Shown piece by piece: positions 26,685-36,477 of a DNA stretch of 64,000 nucleotides. Every line of letters starts with the position of its first letter. Positions within the stretch are counted from its first letter, which is position 1. Position numbers and translations under genes: made by a program. Source of the DNA: JABJMC01 sp964473745. GTDB taxonomy: Bacteria > Patescibacteriota > Gracilibacteria > UBA1369 > UBA12473. The notes under the pieces were generated by a model. It saw only the letters and a list, made by a program, of their open reading frames with translations. It did no database searches and was not told the DNA's origin. The stretch is from the NCBI GenBank assembly GCA_964473745.1, contig CAYYQE010000001.1:43944-107943 (forward strand). Direction: 5' to 3'.

Positions 26685-28148
26685 ATGAATAAAAGATCTT
26701 CTAAATATTTCATCAATACTTATGGTTGTCAGATGAATTATTCTGACACCGAAAGATTAAGAGCGTTTTTAGAGCATTTAGGGTATGTCCCGGCCACCGC
26801 TGAAAAAGATGCCAATTTTATTTTATTTAATACTTGTTCGATTCGGCAAAAAGCTGAAAATCGAGTCTATGGTCAGATGAGAAAATTAAATAGCCTGCGG
26901 CAGGAGCGCCCTGATTTATTGGTGGGGATTACCGGCTGCATGGTGCGAAAATCCAGCACTATAAATTCAGAAAAAAAAGATAAATTGTTGCGCCAAGAAC
27001 CAGTGGATTTGGTTTTCAAAATTGATGATTTACCCAAATTAGGAAAGCTAATTAAAGAGGTGCGTCCAGATTTTGAATTACCCTCGATGTGTGGCGATGG
27101 TGAGCTAGAAAGTTATTTTTGCATTGCGCCTAGTCGGGATTCAAAAACACAAGTTTGGGTCCCTATTCAAACTGGTTGTGATAAATTTTGTACCTATTGC
27201 ATCGTGCCCTTCGCGCGGGGGCGCGAAGTAAGCCGCCCAATGGCTGAAATCGTAGCTGAGTGTGCGGCCGCCGTAGAAGCTGGCGCCGTGGAAATTACTT
27301 TACTCGGACAAACAGTCGACTCCTATGGGATAAGCGTGGCTGACAAGCTCGGCGGCCGCGTAAAAATAGACGGTGAAATCCCCAATGTAGTTTTCAATCA
27401 AACAATTTTCACAGGAGAAAACATGATGGCCTCCTCTAAAAAAACCAAAAAAAGTGAAACCGCAGAACGTCCTTTTATCACGCTTCTTAAAAAAATCGAC
27501 GCCCTAAAAAGCAAAGGACTCCGCCGCCTTCGCTACTGCTCCTCTCACCCTCAAGATTTTTGCGAAGACTTAATAATTCTTCATAAAGAACTCGAAACTT
27601 TACAACCGTGGATTCATCTTCCAGTTCAATCCGGCAATAACAAGGTCCTTAAAGACATGCGCCGCACTTACACCCGCGAGCATTATTTACACCTCATTAA
27701 ACTCATCAAAAAGCACATCCCCGGTTGTGCAATTTCTACCGATATTATCGCTGGTTTTCCGGGGGAGACCAAAGAAGAATTCATGGATTCTATTTCACTT
27801 ATGGAAAAAATGGAATGTGATATGGCTTTTATGGCTCAGTACTCCCCGCGCAAAGGCACCTATTCCGAAAAACACTTAAAAGACGACGTTTCCAGCGACG
27901 AAAAAGCACGCCGTTTTCATCTGTTAAACGACACTCTCACCGCAATTTCCCGGCGCAAACATGAACAATTCGTCGGCCAAACAGTTGAAGTGCTAGTTGA
28001 AAAACAAAAAGGCATTCATTGCTCCGGACGAACCCCGCATTACAAGGAAGTTCATTTTGACTCTGAACGCGATTTAGCCGGCCAACTAGTTAATGTAAAA
28101 ATCGCGCAAACCGATAATTTCTTTTTAAGAGGAGATATTGAATCCTAA
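26685..28148 (+). CDS. miaB: tRNA-2-methylthio-N6-dimethylallyladenosine synthase (MiaB family)
   Basis: A radical-SAM methylthiotransferase modifying A37 of tRNAs. The 487 residues include the UPF0004 domain with cluster cysteines C15 (YGCQMNYSD), C51 (NTCSIRQKAENR) and C85 (GITGCMVRK). The radical-SAM triad C165/C169/C172 is in TGCDKFCTYCIVPFARGRE, and a C-terminal TRAM region (GQTVEVLVEKQKG). Residues about 215-262 are an insertion between LLGQTVDSYG and FITLLKKI that ordinary MiaB proteins lack. The start is the ATG at 26685, which has a rare clear Shine-Dalgarno (AGAGGA). The gene overlaps alaS tail-to-tail by four bases. Confidence 0.92.
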   Translation: MNKRSSKYFINTYGCQMNYSDTERLRAFLEHLGYVPATAEKDANFILFNTCSIRQKAENRVYGQMRKLNSLRQERPDLLVGITGCMVRKSSTINSEKKDKLLRQEPVDLVFKIDDLPKLGKLIKEVRPDFELPSMCGDGELESYFCIAPSRDSKTQVWVPIQTGCDKFCTYCIVPFARGREVSRPMAEIVAECAAAVEAGAVEITLLGQTVDSYGISVADKLGGRVKIDGEIPNVVFNQTIFTGENMMASSKKTKKSETAERPFITLLKKIDALKSKGLRRLRYCSSHPQDFCEDLIILHKELETLQPWIHLPVQSGNNKVLKDMRRTYTREHYLHLIKLIKKHIPGCAISTDIIAGFPGETKEEFMDSISLMEKMECDMAFMAQYSPRKGTYSEKHLKDDVSSDEKARRFHLLNDTLTAISRRKHEQFVGQTVEVLVEKQKGIHCSGRTPHYKEVHFDSERDLAGQLVNVKIAQTDNFFLRGDIES

Positions 28149-30016
28149 GCCTCCTCCGCAAACGTAATTTCTTCGGCCCCACCATTTAGTGTGGCCTTAA
28201 TTCGACGCACTCCCGCTCCAGAAGATTGTTCTTTTTTAATCTTAAAAACGCCCAGCATCCCGGTACGCGCCACATGTGGCCCACCACAAATCTCTTTCGA
28301 AAAACCAGGAGTTGCATAAACCTTAATTCTTTCATCATAACGATCTGGGAAAACCCCAATCGCTTGGGACTCTTTAGCTTCGTCCACAGTCATCATTTCA
28401 AAAGTTATCGGCAAATCAGATTCAATAATTTCATTTACACGCGCGGCAACCGCCTCTTTTTGCTCAGGGGTCATTCCTTCGGGATTCGTAAAGTCAAAAC
28501 GAAGCCGTTCATGGGTAATATTCGACCCTTTTTGATAAACATGATCACCCAAAACCTCACGCAATGCCGCTTGTAATAAATGAGTGGCAGTATGCAATTT
28601 AACAGTTTCAGCATGGTCATCTTGGAGCCCGCCGCTAAATTTAGCAGACGCTCCGGCGCGGGATTTTTCTTGGTGTAATTTTTCAAATTTTTTGTATCCA
28701 TCCCAGTCTATTTCAAACCCATATTCTTTTGCTAATTCTTGTGTCATTTCTGGGGGGAATCCGTAAGTTGCCAAAAGTTCAAAAACTAATCTTCCACTAA
28801 ATTTGTGCTCTCCTGGGAAAGATTCATTAGGATGTTCTTTTTTGAAAGCACTGATGGCATCTTTTTTTGATTCAAATTCTTTTTTTGCAATTTTTAAACC
28901 TTGTTTTACGGTTTTATGGAATTTACTCTCTTCCTCAGAAAGAGCGGAACAAATAAAATCGCGCGAGCGTTCTAATTCCGGATAAGCATCTTTATAATTT
29001 TCAATAATTATTTCAGCAATTTGGGTTGCAAACGCTTCCTCGATTCCTAGTTTTAGGCCATGGCGGATCGCTCGTCGAATCAAGCGTCGCAATACATAAC
29101 CTTGATCAGTATTTGAGGGCCGCACCGCTCGCGGATCTGCCAAAATAAAAACAGCCGCCCGCAAATGATCAGCAATAATCCGCTGTGAAATTACATCTTC
29201 CTCGGTTGCCAACTCCTTAATTTTATCAATAATTGGTGCAAACAAATCAGTTTCAAAAACTGTTGGCACTCCCTGCAAAACAGCGGCAACTCGATCTAGA
29301 CCAAGTCCAGTATCCACATTTTGCTGCGCTAATGGCTCAAATTTGCCTTCTTGCGTCTTGTTATATTGCATAAAAACATCATTCCAAATCTCCACAAATT
29401 TCCCACAATCACAAGAAGGATCACATCCCTCAGAGCATTTCTCCTGATCCAGCTCATAAAACATTTCTGTATCTGGACCACACGGACCAGTTTGTCCGGC
29501 CGGGCCCCACCAATTTTCTTTTTTCCCAAAGAAATAAATACGCCTCTTATCACCCTCACGATTAAACCCCAGCGCTTCCCAGGCCTTAGCAGCCTCTTCA
29601 TCTTTTGGCGCATCTTCATCACCTTCAAAACAGGACACGCATAATCTGTCCGGATCAATTCCAAGTCCACCATCCTCAACCGAAGAAGTCAAAAATTCAT
29701 AACTCATTTTAATTGCCTCCTCTTTAAAATAATCTCCCAGCGACCAATTTCCCAACATCTCAAAAAAAGTCAGATGAGAAGTGTCACCAACCTCATCAAT
29801 ATCATCGGTGCGCAGGCATTTTTGAACATTCGCTAATCTGTTTCCTTGCGGATGAGATTCACCCATTAAATACGGCACCAACGGATGCATTCCTGCCGTT
29901 GTAAATAGCACTGTTGGGTCGTTTTCTGGAATTAAAGAAGCTCCAGAAATTTCGGCATGACCGTGTTTCTGTACAAAGAAATCAATATATTGTCGGCGAA
30001 GCGTGCGAGAATTCAT
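28145..30016 (-). CDS. alaS: Alanyl-tRNA synthetase, short form
   Basis: Charges tRNA-Ala. The 623 residues contain the class II catalytic core (TTAGMHPLVPYLMGESHPQGNR, CLRTDDIDEVGDTSHLTFFEMLGNWSLGDYFK, GPCGPDTEMFYE). The Cys-rich CSEGCDPSCDCGKF insert, VDTGLGLDRV and the tRNA-recognition helices (TDQGYVLRRLIRRAIRHG) follow. The editing domain has both zinc motifs (HTATHLLQ and ICGGPHVARTG). The protein ends right after the editing domain: the C-Ala dimerisation domain of the usual about 875-residue enzyme is absent. It starts 17 bases after the hydrolase gene and is co-directional with it. Confidence 0.96.
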   Translation of the reverse strand: MNSRTLRRQYIDFFVQKHGHAEISGASLIPENDPTVLFTTAGMHPLVPYLMGESHPQGNRLANVQKCLRTDDIDEVGDTSHLTFFEMLGNWSLGDYFKEEAIKMSYEFLTSSVEDGGLGIDPDRLCVSCFEGDEDAPKDEEAAKAWEALGFNREGDKRRIYFFGKKENWWGPAGQTGPCGPDTEMFYELDQEKCSEGCDPSCDCGKFVEIWNDVFMQYNKTQEGKFEPLAQQNVDTGLGLDRVAAVLQGVPTVFETDLFAPIIDKIKELATEEDVISQRIIADHLRAAVFILADPRAVRPSNTDQGYVLRRLIRRAIRHGLKLGIEEAFATQIAEIIIENYKDAYPELERSRDFICSALSEEESKFHKTVKQGLKIAKKEFESKKDAISAFKKEHPNESFPGEHKFSGRLVFELLATYGFPPEMTQELAKEYGFEIDWDGYKKFEKLHQEKSRAGASAKFSGGLQDDHAETVKLHTATHLLQAALREVLGDHVYQKGSNITHERLRFDFTNPEGMTPEQKEAVAARVNEIIESDLPITFEMMTVDEAKESQAIGVFPDRYDERIKVYATPGFSKEICGGPHVARTGMLGVFKIKKEQSSGAGVRRIKATLNGGAEEITFAEEA

Positions 30017-30033
30017 ACGCTAACGTTATAGCG

Positions 30034-31176
30034 TTAATCTATTTGAAACGCTAGATCAAAAGCTCTGGCAAAAGCCTGTTGTTGCGGCTCAGTCATATTT
30101 ACTGGAATAGAGTGCGTAGTGGGAACCGTCACAATATCTTCTTTTATACCAAGTCTTTTGTAGCGCTTGCTTTGGGCCGCAGTCTTATCTGCAATTAAAT
30201 TATCTTCACTAGCCATTACGGTCACAATACGTGCTTCACGCATCCGATCTCCATACTGGTCTACTAAACGCTCTAAGTGCCTTGCATCCCATTGCAGAGT
30301 AACGTCTAAAAAAGCATGAGATGAATCAAAAACCGCTTTTTCTCGATGTGCGTTAGTTTCACCTGTTGCGACTGGAACTCCAAACATGGCCCGAGCATAA
30401 GCATCAGCATCTTCAATAACATCCATGGCACCATTTCGCGCTAACCAAGCTTGCCAAACAGCTTTTGGGGAATGGGGCCAAACTTGTGATAAAAATTTAA
30501 GACTTCTTCCTAGTCCCCAGCGGCTTTCAGGAGTACCCATTAAATTAACCATGGCCTGGATTCGTGCCGGGGTCTCCCGTAAAACAGCCTCTACTGCCCC
30601 AAGCCCTTTTTGTTGACCCAAAGAGTGTCCTACTACCACAACGTGACTATCTTTATCAGCTTCAATGTGTCCGGCCTGAATGTGAGCCGTGGTAGTACGG
30701 TCAGCATCTCGGCTTTGATCTAATCGAGTCACTCTAGCTAGTTTATCCCTTTCAAGTCCGTAACCTCCGGTTGAACGCCCGCTATCTTCAATACTCAAAA
30801 ATGTAGCATCAGAATGTCCTTGGTTCACGGCCGAGGTAACCATAATTCCACCAAGGTCACCACCCATCATGGTTTCACCTGAACCTGAAAAACCCGGGAC
30901 AGTCAAAATTCTAGTACGAAAATCTGCTCTTCCAGCTTGCACAACAGAGTGGAGCAAAAACGTTCTGCGGTCAGTTGGAAATCTATCCGGGCAATCTTCT
31001 AAGCAAAGCGGGCCAGCAGCAGTCGTCATAGTTGGGTAGCCCTCTATCTCAGGTCGAGATTGAGGACACATAGCACCATCAGTTATAAGGCGACGTTCCT
31101 TTGGAATCCATAAACGGTTGGAGGCAGCGTGGACGCTTTGGCCATAAGCATTTAATATTGGAGAACCAGTTTTCAT
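30034..31176 (-). CDS. Alpha/beta-hydrolase-fold protein
   Basis: 380 residues. The nucleophile elbow is VVVVGHSLGQQKGLGAV (G-x-S-x-G). A strand ending TVMASEDNLIADK could supply the acid residue, and TTHSIPVNM the catalytic His, giving a full triad in order. VPGFSGSGETMMGGDLGGI fits the oxyanion-hole region. The N-terminal about 80 residues are not recognised. The substrate is unknown. The start is placed at the ATG at 31176 because the promoter at 31205-31232 would begin transcription near 31198, downstream of the longer in-frame GTG/ATG options. Confidence 0.8.
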   Translation of the reverse strand: MKTGSPILNAYGQSVHAASNRLWIPKERRLITDGAMCPQSRPEIEGYPTMTTAAGPLCLEDCPDRFPTDRRTFLLHSVVQAGRADFRTRILTVPGFSGSGETMMGGDLGGIMVTSAVNQGHSDATFLSIEDSGRSTGGYGLERDKLARVTRLDQSRDADRTTTAHIQAGHIEADKDSHVVVVGHSLGQQKGLGAVEAVLRETPARIQAMVNLMGTPESRWGLGRSLKFLSQVWPHSPKAVWQAWLARNGAMDVIEDADAYARAMFGVPVATGETNAHREKAVFDSSHAFLDVTLQWDARHLERLVDQYGDRMREARIVTVMASEDNLIADKTAAQSKRYKRLGIKEDIVTVPTTHSIPVNMTEPQQQAFARAFDLAFQID

Positions 31177-31204
31177 CTTCAAGGGGTGATTTTCTAAGTT
31201 GCAA

Positions 31205-31232
31205 ATTCTACCTATTTTCTTAAAAATGTCAA
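31205..31232 (-). promoter_or_regulatory. Promoter of the alpha/beta hydrolase-alaS unit
   Basis: Minus strand: TTGACA, 16-base spacer, TAGAAT. It gives a short leader of about 20 bases to the ATG at 31176. Confidence 0.75.
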
Positions 31233-31293
31233 CCCCTTTCCTCCCTGTTGGCAATCTGGTACATTAAGGGACGCTCCGAAAAATACCCTCACA

Positions 31294-31410
31294 ATGCCAA
31301 AATTGTCTTTTTTGTCCGCTGCTTTGTTAGCCTTCCTCGGCTTATCAAACCTGATAGGCCTTCGTCAGGCTGCCTCGCATCGAACAAAAAATCCTAGTTT
31401 TGCTAATTGA
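31294..31410 (+). CDS. Possible 38-residue hydrophobic peptide
   Basis: A small open frame, MPKLSFLSAALLAFLGL and onward, with a Lys near the start and a hydrophobic core like a signal peptide, ending in TGA. It lies 33 bases upstream of the next gene, on the same strand. No ribosome site is visible. It could be a leader peptide, a small membrane protein, or chance. Confidence 0.3.
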   Translation: MPKLSFLSAALLAFLGLSNLIGLRQAASHRTKNPSFAN

Positions 31411-31443
31411 GACAGTATTTCCCAGAGCGTCCTAATTTTTACT

Positions 31444-32844
31444 ATGGCCACCAAAAAAACCACGCTCAAAAAATCATCAAAAAAGGTTGTCAAACCTGTG
31501 AAAAAGAAGGCGCCAGCTAAAAAGAAAGCACCCGCCAAAAAATCTCCCGCCAAAAAGGCTCCACCACCATCCCTCCTCCAAAATCCTTCTGTCCGCGGCG
31601 GCATTCTAGCTTTAGTTTTATTAGTGTTTGGGGCGGGCCTCCTAGCCCTCACTTTTCAGGTTTGGAAGCCGGCTTCTTTAGCCAAATATCTCCCCGCCGA
31701 AAACACCGTTGCTTTTGCCGAAGGAGATTTAACAATTTGGGAACCACTGGCTGATTATCTCGCTGAAACTGAATTAGAAAAAGACGGAGTGGCCTTTGTC
31801 CTCAGTCCTAACAACTTTTTTGAAAACATTCATTACACTTATGAAAATCATCAATGGACCGCCGATGCCGTCCTTCTCACCACTGAAAAATTCCTACAAA
31901 AAGATCCTGATTACATCAAATTACGCCCCAACCTCCCTTATGAACCCGAATTATTCGTTTATCTAAAGCCAGAAGCTTTTTGGCAGGACAGGGCCGGAGA
32001 AGTTTTTAGAACAGATTACCCCGCTGCCCAAGTAGTTTGGGATTCTTTTGAAAATTTATTAAGTTCATTTCCCGCTATGGGGATTTCCGTAAATAGTTAT
32101 GAAGATGGCCTCATTACGCAAACTTATGTTGTTGGGGATAAAGCAATCCTTTCCGGAGAAGCTCTTTTCCATCTTGAAGATAAATACGAAGGCGAACTAA
32201 TCAATTATTTCCCAGATACAGTTCAAACCTATTTAGGTGGTCAAAATTTATCCGCTAGTTTTCTTCAACTTGTGGATTTATTAAATGGAGCAGACGGTTT
32301 AAGCGGCTTGGCACTTTACGCCACTCTTCAGCAACAATTCGAATTTTATTTTGGCGAAGAATTAGAACTTTTAGAAACCTTAGTCCCGTTATTGGCTAAT
32401 GAATATGCGCTCGTTTATCTTTCTCAAGAAGAAGAATTGTCTTGGACTTTTGCTCTTAAACTAACTGACGAAACAAACCAAATTTTAGAAACGTTAAAAG
32501 AAACTTTTTTGAATCGCGGCTTAATGCAAGTTGATGAAGAGACCTCGACCCTTTCGCAAATTGAACTCAATCTTGTCCAAGAAGAATCTTCCTCAATTCC
32601 GTTTTACAGTATCCAATTAGAGGATCGAACCAACTTACTTCAATATTTAATTCGCGATGATATTTTGTTTTTATCATTTGATCGCCTCGAAACAGAACCT
32701 CTCATCGAAACATTAGATATTCCTTTTGAAATTATTCAATTTGGTGATCATATTTTCGTGACTCATAATGAAAACGGGGATAAATTAAGTGCCGGAGTTA
32801 ACCTTTTTGATGACGGACTTTCCACTCTTCATATCACTAATTAA
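31444..32844 (+). CDS. Membrane-anchored DUF3352-like protein with histone-H1-like basic tail
   Basis: 466 residues. Residues 1-42 are Lys/Ala/Pro repeats (KKAPAKKKAPAKKSPAKKAPP) resembling histone H1 tails. A single membrane helix (GGILALVLLVFGAGLLALTF) follows, and then a large acidic extracytoplasmic domain whose start (PASLAKYLPAENTVAFAEGDLTIWEPLADYL) resembles DUF3352. Predicted topology: basic tail in the cytoplasm, domain outside. It is three bases from the DUF4012 gene, so the two very likely act together at the envelope. The function is unknown. Confidence 0.75.
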   Translation: MATKKTTLKKSSKKVVKPVKKKAPAKKKAPAKKSPAKKAPPPSLLQNPSVRGGILALVLLVFGAGLLALTFQVWKPASLAKYLPAENTVAFAEGDLTIWEPLADYLAETELEKDGVAFVLSPNNFFENIHYTYENHQWTADAVLLTTEKFLQKDPDYIKLRPNLPYEPELFVYLKPEAFWQDRAGEVFRTDYPAAQVVWDSFENLLSSFPAMGISVNSYEDGLITQTYVVGDKAILSGEALFHLEDKYEGELINYFPDTVQTYLGGQNLSASFLQLVDLLNGADGLSGLALYATLQQQFEFYFGEELELLETLVPLLANEYALVYLSQEEELSWTFALKLTDETNQILETLKETFLNRGLMQVDEETSTLSQIELNLVQEESSSIPFYSIQLEDRTNLLQYLIRDDILFLSFDRLETEPLIETLDIPFEIIQFGDHIFVTHNENGDKLSAGVNLFDDGLSTLHITN

Positions 32845-32846
32845 AA

Positions 32847-35003
32847 ATGGGAAAAATCAGCGACATTAAAGTGAGAATTAAAAACTCGATCGTCATCGAG
32901 GATAATTTTGTGTTAAAAGGCACCAAAGTTAAATCACCGCATGTTTTAGATCTAAAAAAACGCAAAAAAACACGCCATAAACATCACAAGGCGCTTAAAG
33001 ACGTTCAAGCTAATCTTTCAGAGGACCTTGTTTCGCAGAAAAAAACCCTTTATCAAGAAAAAAATGATCCCCGGCTTAGAGTTGCCAGCCATTTTACCGA
33101 AATGGCGCGCATGGCTGTGCTTGGGATCATAATTGTTTTCGCTCTAACTGCCATCGGGGTTTATTACGAGGGCGTAGATTTAAAAGAAGAGGTCGCCAGT
33201 GCCGCTTATTCCAGTTACGAATCATTTTTGCTAAGCGGCCCCACCGAAGAAGCGTTCCAAAACGCCGAATCAATTTTTACCGAAGCGCAACAAAGTTTAT
33301 GGTTTTTGCAAAATCAGCGCACCGAATTGTTATCTCAAAACAAGACTGCCGAATCTGTTAGCAATCTATTGAATGCTGGCGAAGAACTGTCCGAAGCTGG
33401 GGCTGCTTTTATGAGTTTTGTCGAAAATGTTCAGGGGATTAGTCAGGATTTATTAAAAGAATCTACCTATCCTCCTTCCGCCTCCATCACCGAAGAACTT
33501 AAAACTACTTATGAACAAGATTTCAATAGTGCCTTAGTCAATTTAAGTGTTGCTAATGAACGCGTTCAAGAGGTCAAAACCAACCTTTTCCCAGAATCTT
33601 TGCAAGCCACTATCTTAGAGGCAAAATTCCAGCTTAATGAACTTTCTGGAGTGTTTAATCAATTTGACGAACTCTTTCCGATTTTCTTGCGGCTACTTGG
33701 TGATGACCACCCGCAGCGCTATTTGGTTTTGCTCGAAAACAATAATGAATCGCGGCCGGGTGGGGGATTTATTGGGAGTTATTTAATTGTGGATATTAAC
33801 GACGGCTACTTGGATGGCATGAGTTTTAATGATGTTTATGAAATTGATGGGCAGTATTACGAAAGGATTATTCCTCCTGGGGAAATTGCTAGTCTTACAA
33901 CAGAATGGCGTTTTAGAGATTCAAATTATTCACCAGACTTAGAAGTGTCTGCCAAAAAAGGAGCTTGGTTCTTAGAAGAGGAGGGGGGTCCTGGGGTGGA
34001 TCACGTGATTACTATGGATTTGGAATTTGTGAATCGTTTACTCGAAATTACTGGGCCAGTTAAAATTGATGAATTGCCCATGTCTCTCACTAAAGATAAT
34101 TTCGATACAGTGATTTCTTATCTAGTGGAATCTAAATATACCGGAGAAGAATCACCAAAAGCTATTTTGGGATCGTTTATTGAATCAGCTCAAGACAAAT
34201 TACGTGAAAAAGCACCCTGGTTAGAATTGGGCCAACTTATTCAAGAAATGTCACAGGCCAAGCACATCTCTGCTTACTCCAAAACCGAATTTGTTCAAGA
34301 ATTTTTTGAAGAGTGGGGAATGGCCGGGACTATTGCAGCGCCAAACGAACGCGAGAATTATTTTGCTTTAATTCACACTTCAATTGGGGGGAACAAAACT
34401 GATGCTTATATAACGCAGGATATCCAGCACCAAACTTTTCTAGAAGATAACGGCATCGTGCTTAATCAAGTAACTGTCACGCGTGAACATCATTTTGATG
34501 CCTTCGCCGAAAGCCAGCTTAAAAATCTTTTGTCGAGTTTTGGTTTTGATGCCCCACCAGATTGGGTGATCGGCATTCTTGGTAACACGCCCAATATTTC
34601 TGCTTTTCGGATGTATGTCCCACACGGTACGCAACTAGTAAGTTCCATTGGAATTAACCAAGAAGATATCGAAATTCAATACGACGAAGATCTAGAACTC
34701 GATTACTTTTATTTTAACAAGTCAGTCTATCCCGGCACCGAAGAATCCTTCACCTTAACTTACGAACTGCCTTATAAATTAGATTTTACTCTACTCGACG
34801 AATATCGATTCAATTTAATCAAACAACCTGGCGACACTGGCACTACTTTCACAAAACTAATCGTCGCTGACTCCTCATTAACCCACTACCGCAGCTATCC
34901 CGAAGAACTTATCGAAAACGCCCATCAAGATGAGATAGGCGTTTATGAATATTCGTTTGAATTAGATCGCGATATGCACTTGGCACAGCTATGGGGGAAT
35001 TAA
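32847..35003 (+). CDS. DUF4012 envelope protein
   Basis: 718 residues. A basic cytoplasmic N-terminus (KKRKKTRHKHHK) precedes one membrane helix (MAVLGIIIVFALTAIGVYY, about 90-108). A coiled/helical region (about 110-285) leads to the DUF4012 core RYLVLLENNNESRPGGGFIGSYLIVDI, with DRV-like metal-free pattern DHVITMDLEFVNRLLEITGPVKI. DUF4012 proteins occur in Gram-positives and Patescibacteria, sometimes with polysaccharide loci. The stop overlaps the glnA stop by four bases (convergent). Confidence 0.88.
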   Translation: MGKISDIKVRIKNSIVIEDNFVLKGTKVKSPHVLDLKKRKKTRHKHHKALKDVQANLSEDLVSQKKTLYQEKNDPRLRVASHFTEMARMAVLGIIIVFALTAIGVYYEGVDLKEEVASAAYSSYESFLLSGPTEEAFQNAESIFTEAQQSLWFLQNQRTELLSQNKTAESVSNLLNAGEELSEAGAAFMSFVENVQGISQDLLKESTYPPSASITEELKTTYEQDFNSALVNLSVANERVQEVKTNLFPESLQATILEAKFQLNELSGVFNQFDELFPIFLRLLGDDHPQRYLVLLENNNESRPGGGFIGSYLIVDINDGYLDGMSFNDVYEIDGQYYERIIPPGEIASLTTEWRFRDSNYSPDLEVSAKKGAWFLEEEGGPGVDHVITMDLEFVNRLLEITGPVKIDELPMSLTKDNFDTVISYLVESKYTGEESPKAILGSFIESAQDKLREKAPWLELGQLIQEMSQAKHISAYSKTEFVQEFFEEWGMAGTIAAPNERENYFALIHTSIGGNKTDAYITQDIQHQTFLEDNGIVLNQVTVTREHHFDAFAESQLKNLLSSFGFDAPPDWVIGILGNTPNISAFRMYVPHGTQLVSSIGINQEDIEIQYDEDLELDYFYFNKSVYPGTEESFTLTYELPYKLDFTLLDEYRFNLIKQPGDTGTTFTKLIVADSSLTHYRSYPEELIENAHQDEIGVYEYSFELDRDMHLAQLWGN

Positions 35004-36367
35004 CAGTTCATATAATTATCAAGTTCCCACTGCGTCACATAAGTACGATAGGAATCCCATTCTTTCATTTTGCCGTTGTAAAATTCGTTAAAGAAGTGTT
35101 CGCCCATAGCCTCGCGAATTACTTTGTTGTCGCGGAGCGCTTTCAAAGCATCTTTTAAGTTAGAGGCCACCATGCCAACTCCTTTTTCTTTCATTTCTGT
35201 AGGAGTGAGTTTCCAAATGTTATCTTCGATTGGATCTGGGCATTTCATTTCATTTTTAATTCCATCTAAGCCAGCCGCCAACATCGCTGCAAACGCTAAG
35301 TAAGGATTAGCCGATGGATCTGGGCAGCGAAGCTCACAACGAGACGCTTTTTCAGCTTGAGTTGGAGTTGTACGTGGCACACGAATTAAAGCGGAACGAT
35401 TATGTTGTCCCCAGGCCGCATTAACCGGCGCTTCATAGCCAACGACTAGTCGTTTGTAAGAGTTAACTGTGGGGTTAGTAAGCGCGTTAATCGCCTTAAT
35501 ATGTTTAATTTGTCCGGCGATATAGTTTTGGGCCAAATCAGACATATTATAAGTACCTTTTGGATCGTAAAATTTATTTTTACCATCCTCAATTCCCATC
35601 AAAGATTGATGTACATGCATTCCACTACCGGCTATACCATAGGTTGGTTTGGGCATAAAAGTGACGTGCAAACCATACATTTGAGCAACCACTTTTAAGG
35701 TTAATTTAAGAGTGATCGCGTTGTCAGCCGTGGTAAGAGCATCTGCGTATTTAAAACAAATTTCATGTTGCCCTTCGGCCACTTCATGATGAAGAGTCTC
35801 CACTTCCATTCCCATTTCATCTAGCGCAAAAGCCATCTGTCGACGAACCTCATGCGCCTTATCAACCGCTAAATCAAAATAGCCACCATTATCATTTGGC
35901 GTTGTTCCAATTGGGTCTCCATTTTCATCAGTTTTAAATAAGAAAAATTCCAATTCTGGCCCAGTATTAAGCTTGAGGCCAAGTTTTTTAGCTTCCTCAA
36001 TTTGACGTTTAAGAATCCCTCGAGGATCACCCTCAAAAGGAGTCCCATCAGGTAAGAAAACATCACAAATTAATCTAGCCGTAACATCTTCACCATTTTT
36101 GGTCCAAGGAAGAACCGCAAAAGTATTGAGATCCGGTTTTAAATACATATCAGACTCAATTACCCGCGAAAATCCACTAATCGAAGAACCATCAAACCAC
36201 ACGTTATTTGAAATCGCGTCCGACAATTTATGAACTGGAATAGAAACCGCTTTCAAAACTCCATAAATATCAGTGAACTGAAGGTCAATGAATTCTACTG
36301 CTTGCTCATTGGCCATATCCATAACCATTTCTTTGGTGACATTCGTGCGCGGGATTTTGTCGTACAT
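35000..36367 (-). CDS. glnA: Glutamine synthetase, type I (alpha-like, no adenylylation site)
   Basis: Makes glutamine from glutamate, ammonia and ATP. 455 residues from the ATG at 36367; upstream in-frame ATG (36433) and TTG (36442) would add 22-25 residues outside the family core. Motifs: FIDLQFTDIYGVLKAV, WFDGSSISGFSRVIESDMYL (Asp latch), NTGPELEFFLF, the ammonium/glutamate site GSGMHVHQSL, NPTVNSYKRLVVGYEAPV and CPDPSANPYLAFAAMLAAGLDGI. The adenylylation-loop Tyr motif of the beta type is absent, so control is probably transcriptional or by feedback. It is divergent from a TrmB-type regulator. Confidence 0.96.
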   Translation of the reverse strand: MYDKIPRTNVTKEMVMDMANEQAVEFIDLQFTDIYGVLKAVSIPVHKLSDAISNNVWFDGSSISGFSRVIESDMYLKPDLNTFAVLPWTKNGEDVTARLICDVFLPDGTPFEGDPRGILKRQIEEAKKLGLKLNTGPELEFFLFKTDENGDPIGTTPNDNGGYFDLAVDKAHEVRRQMAFALDEMGMEVETLHHEVAEGQHEICFKYADALTTADNAITLKLTLKVVAQMYGLHVTFMPKPTYGIAGSGMHVHQSLMGIEDGKNKFYDPKGTYNMSDLAQNYIAGQIKHIKAINALTNPTVNSYKRLVVGYEAPVNAAWGQHNRSALIRVPRTTPTQAEKASRCELRCPDPSANPYLAFAAMLAAGLDGIKNEMKCPDPIEDNIWKLTPTEMKEKGVGMVASNLKDALKALRDNKVIREAMGEHFFNEFYNGKMKEWDSYRTYVTQWELDNYMNC

Positions 36368-36477
36368 GTGCTCGCGGCGGACCTTAGTAAGTAGTGCCGT
36401 CTTGGGTGGCGTTTGAACCGAAGGGGGAACCATAGGAAGCAAGGTTACGAATAGGAAAAACTGCCCATAAAATGGTA

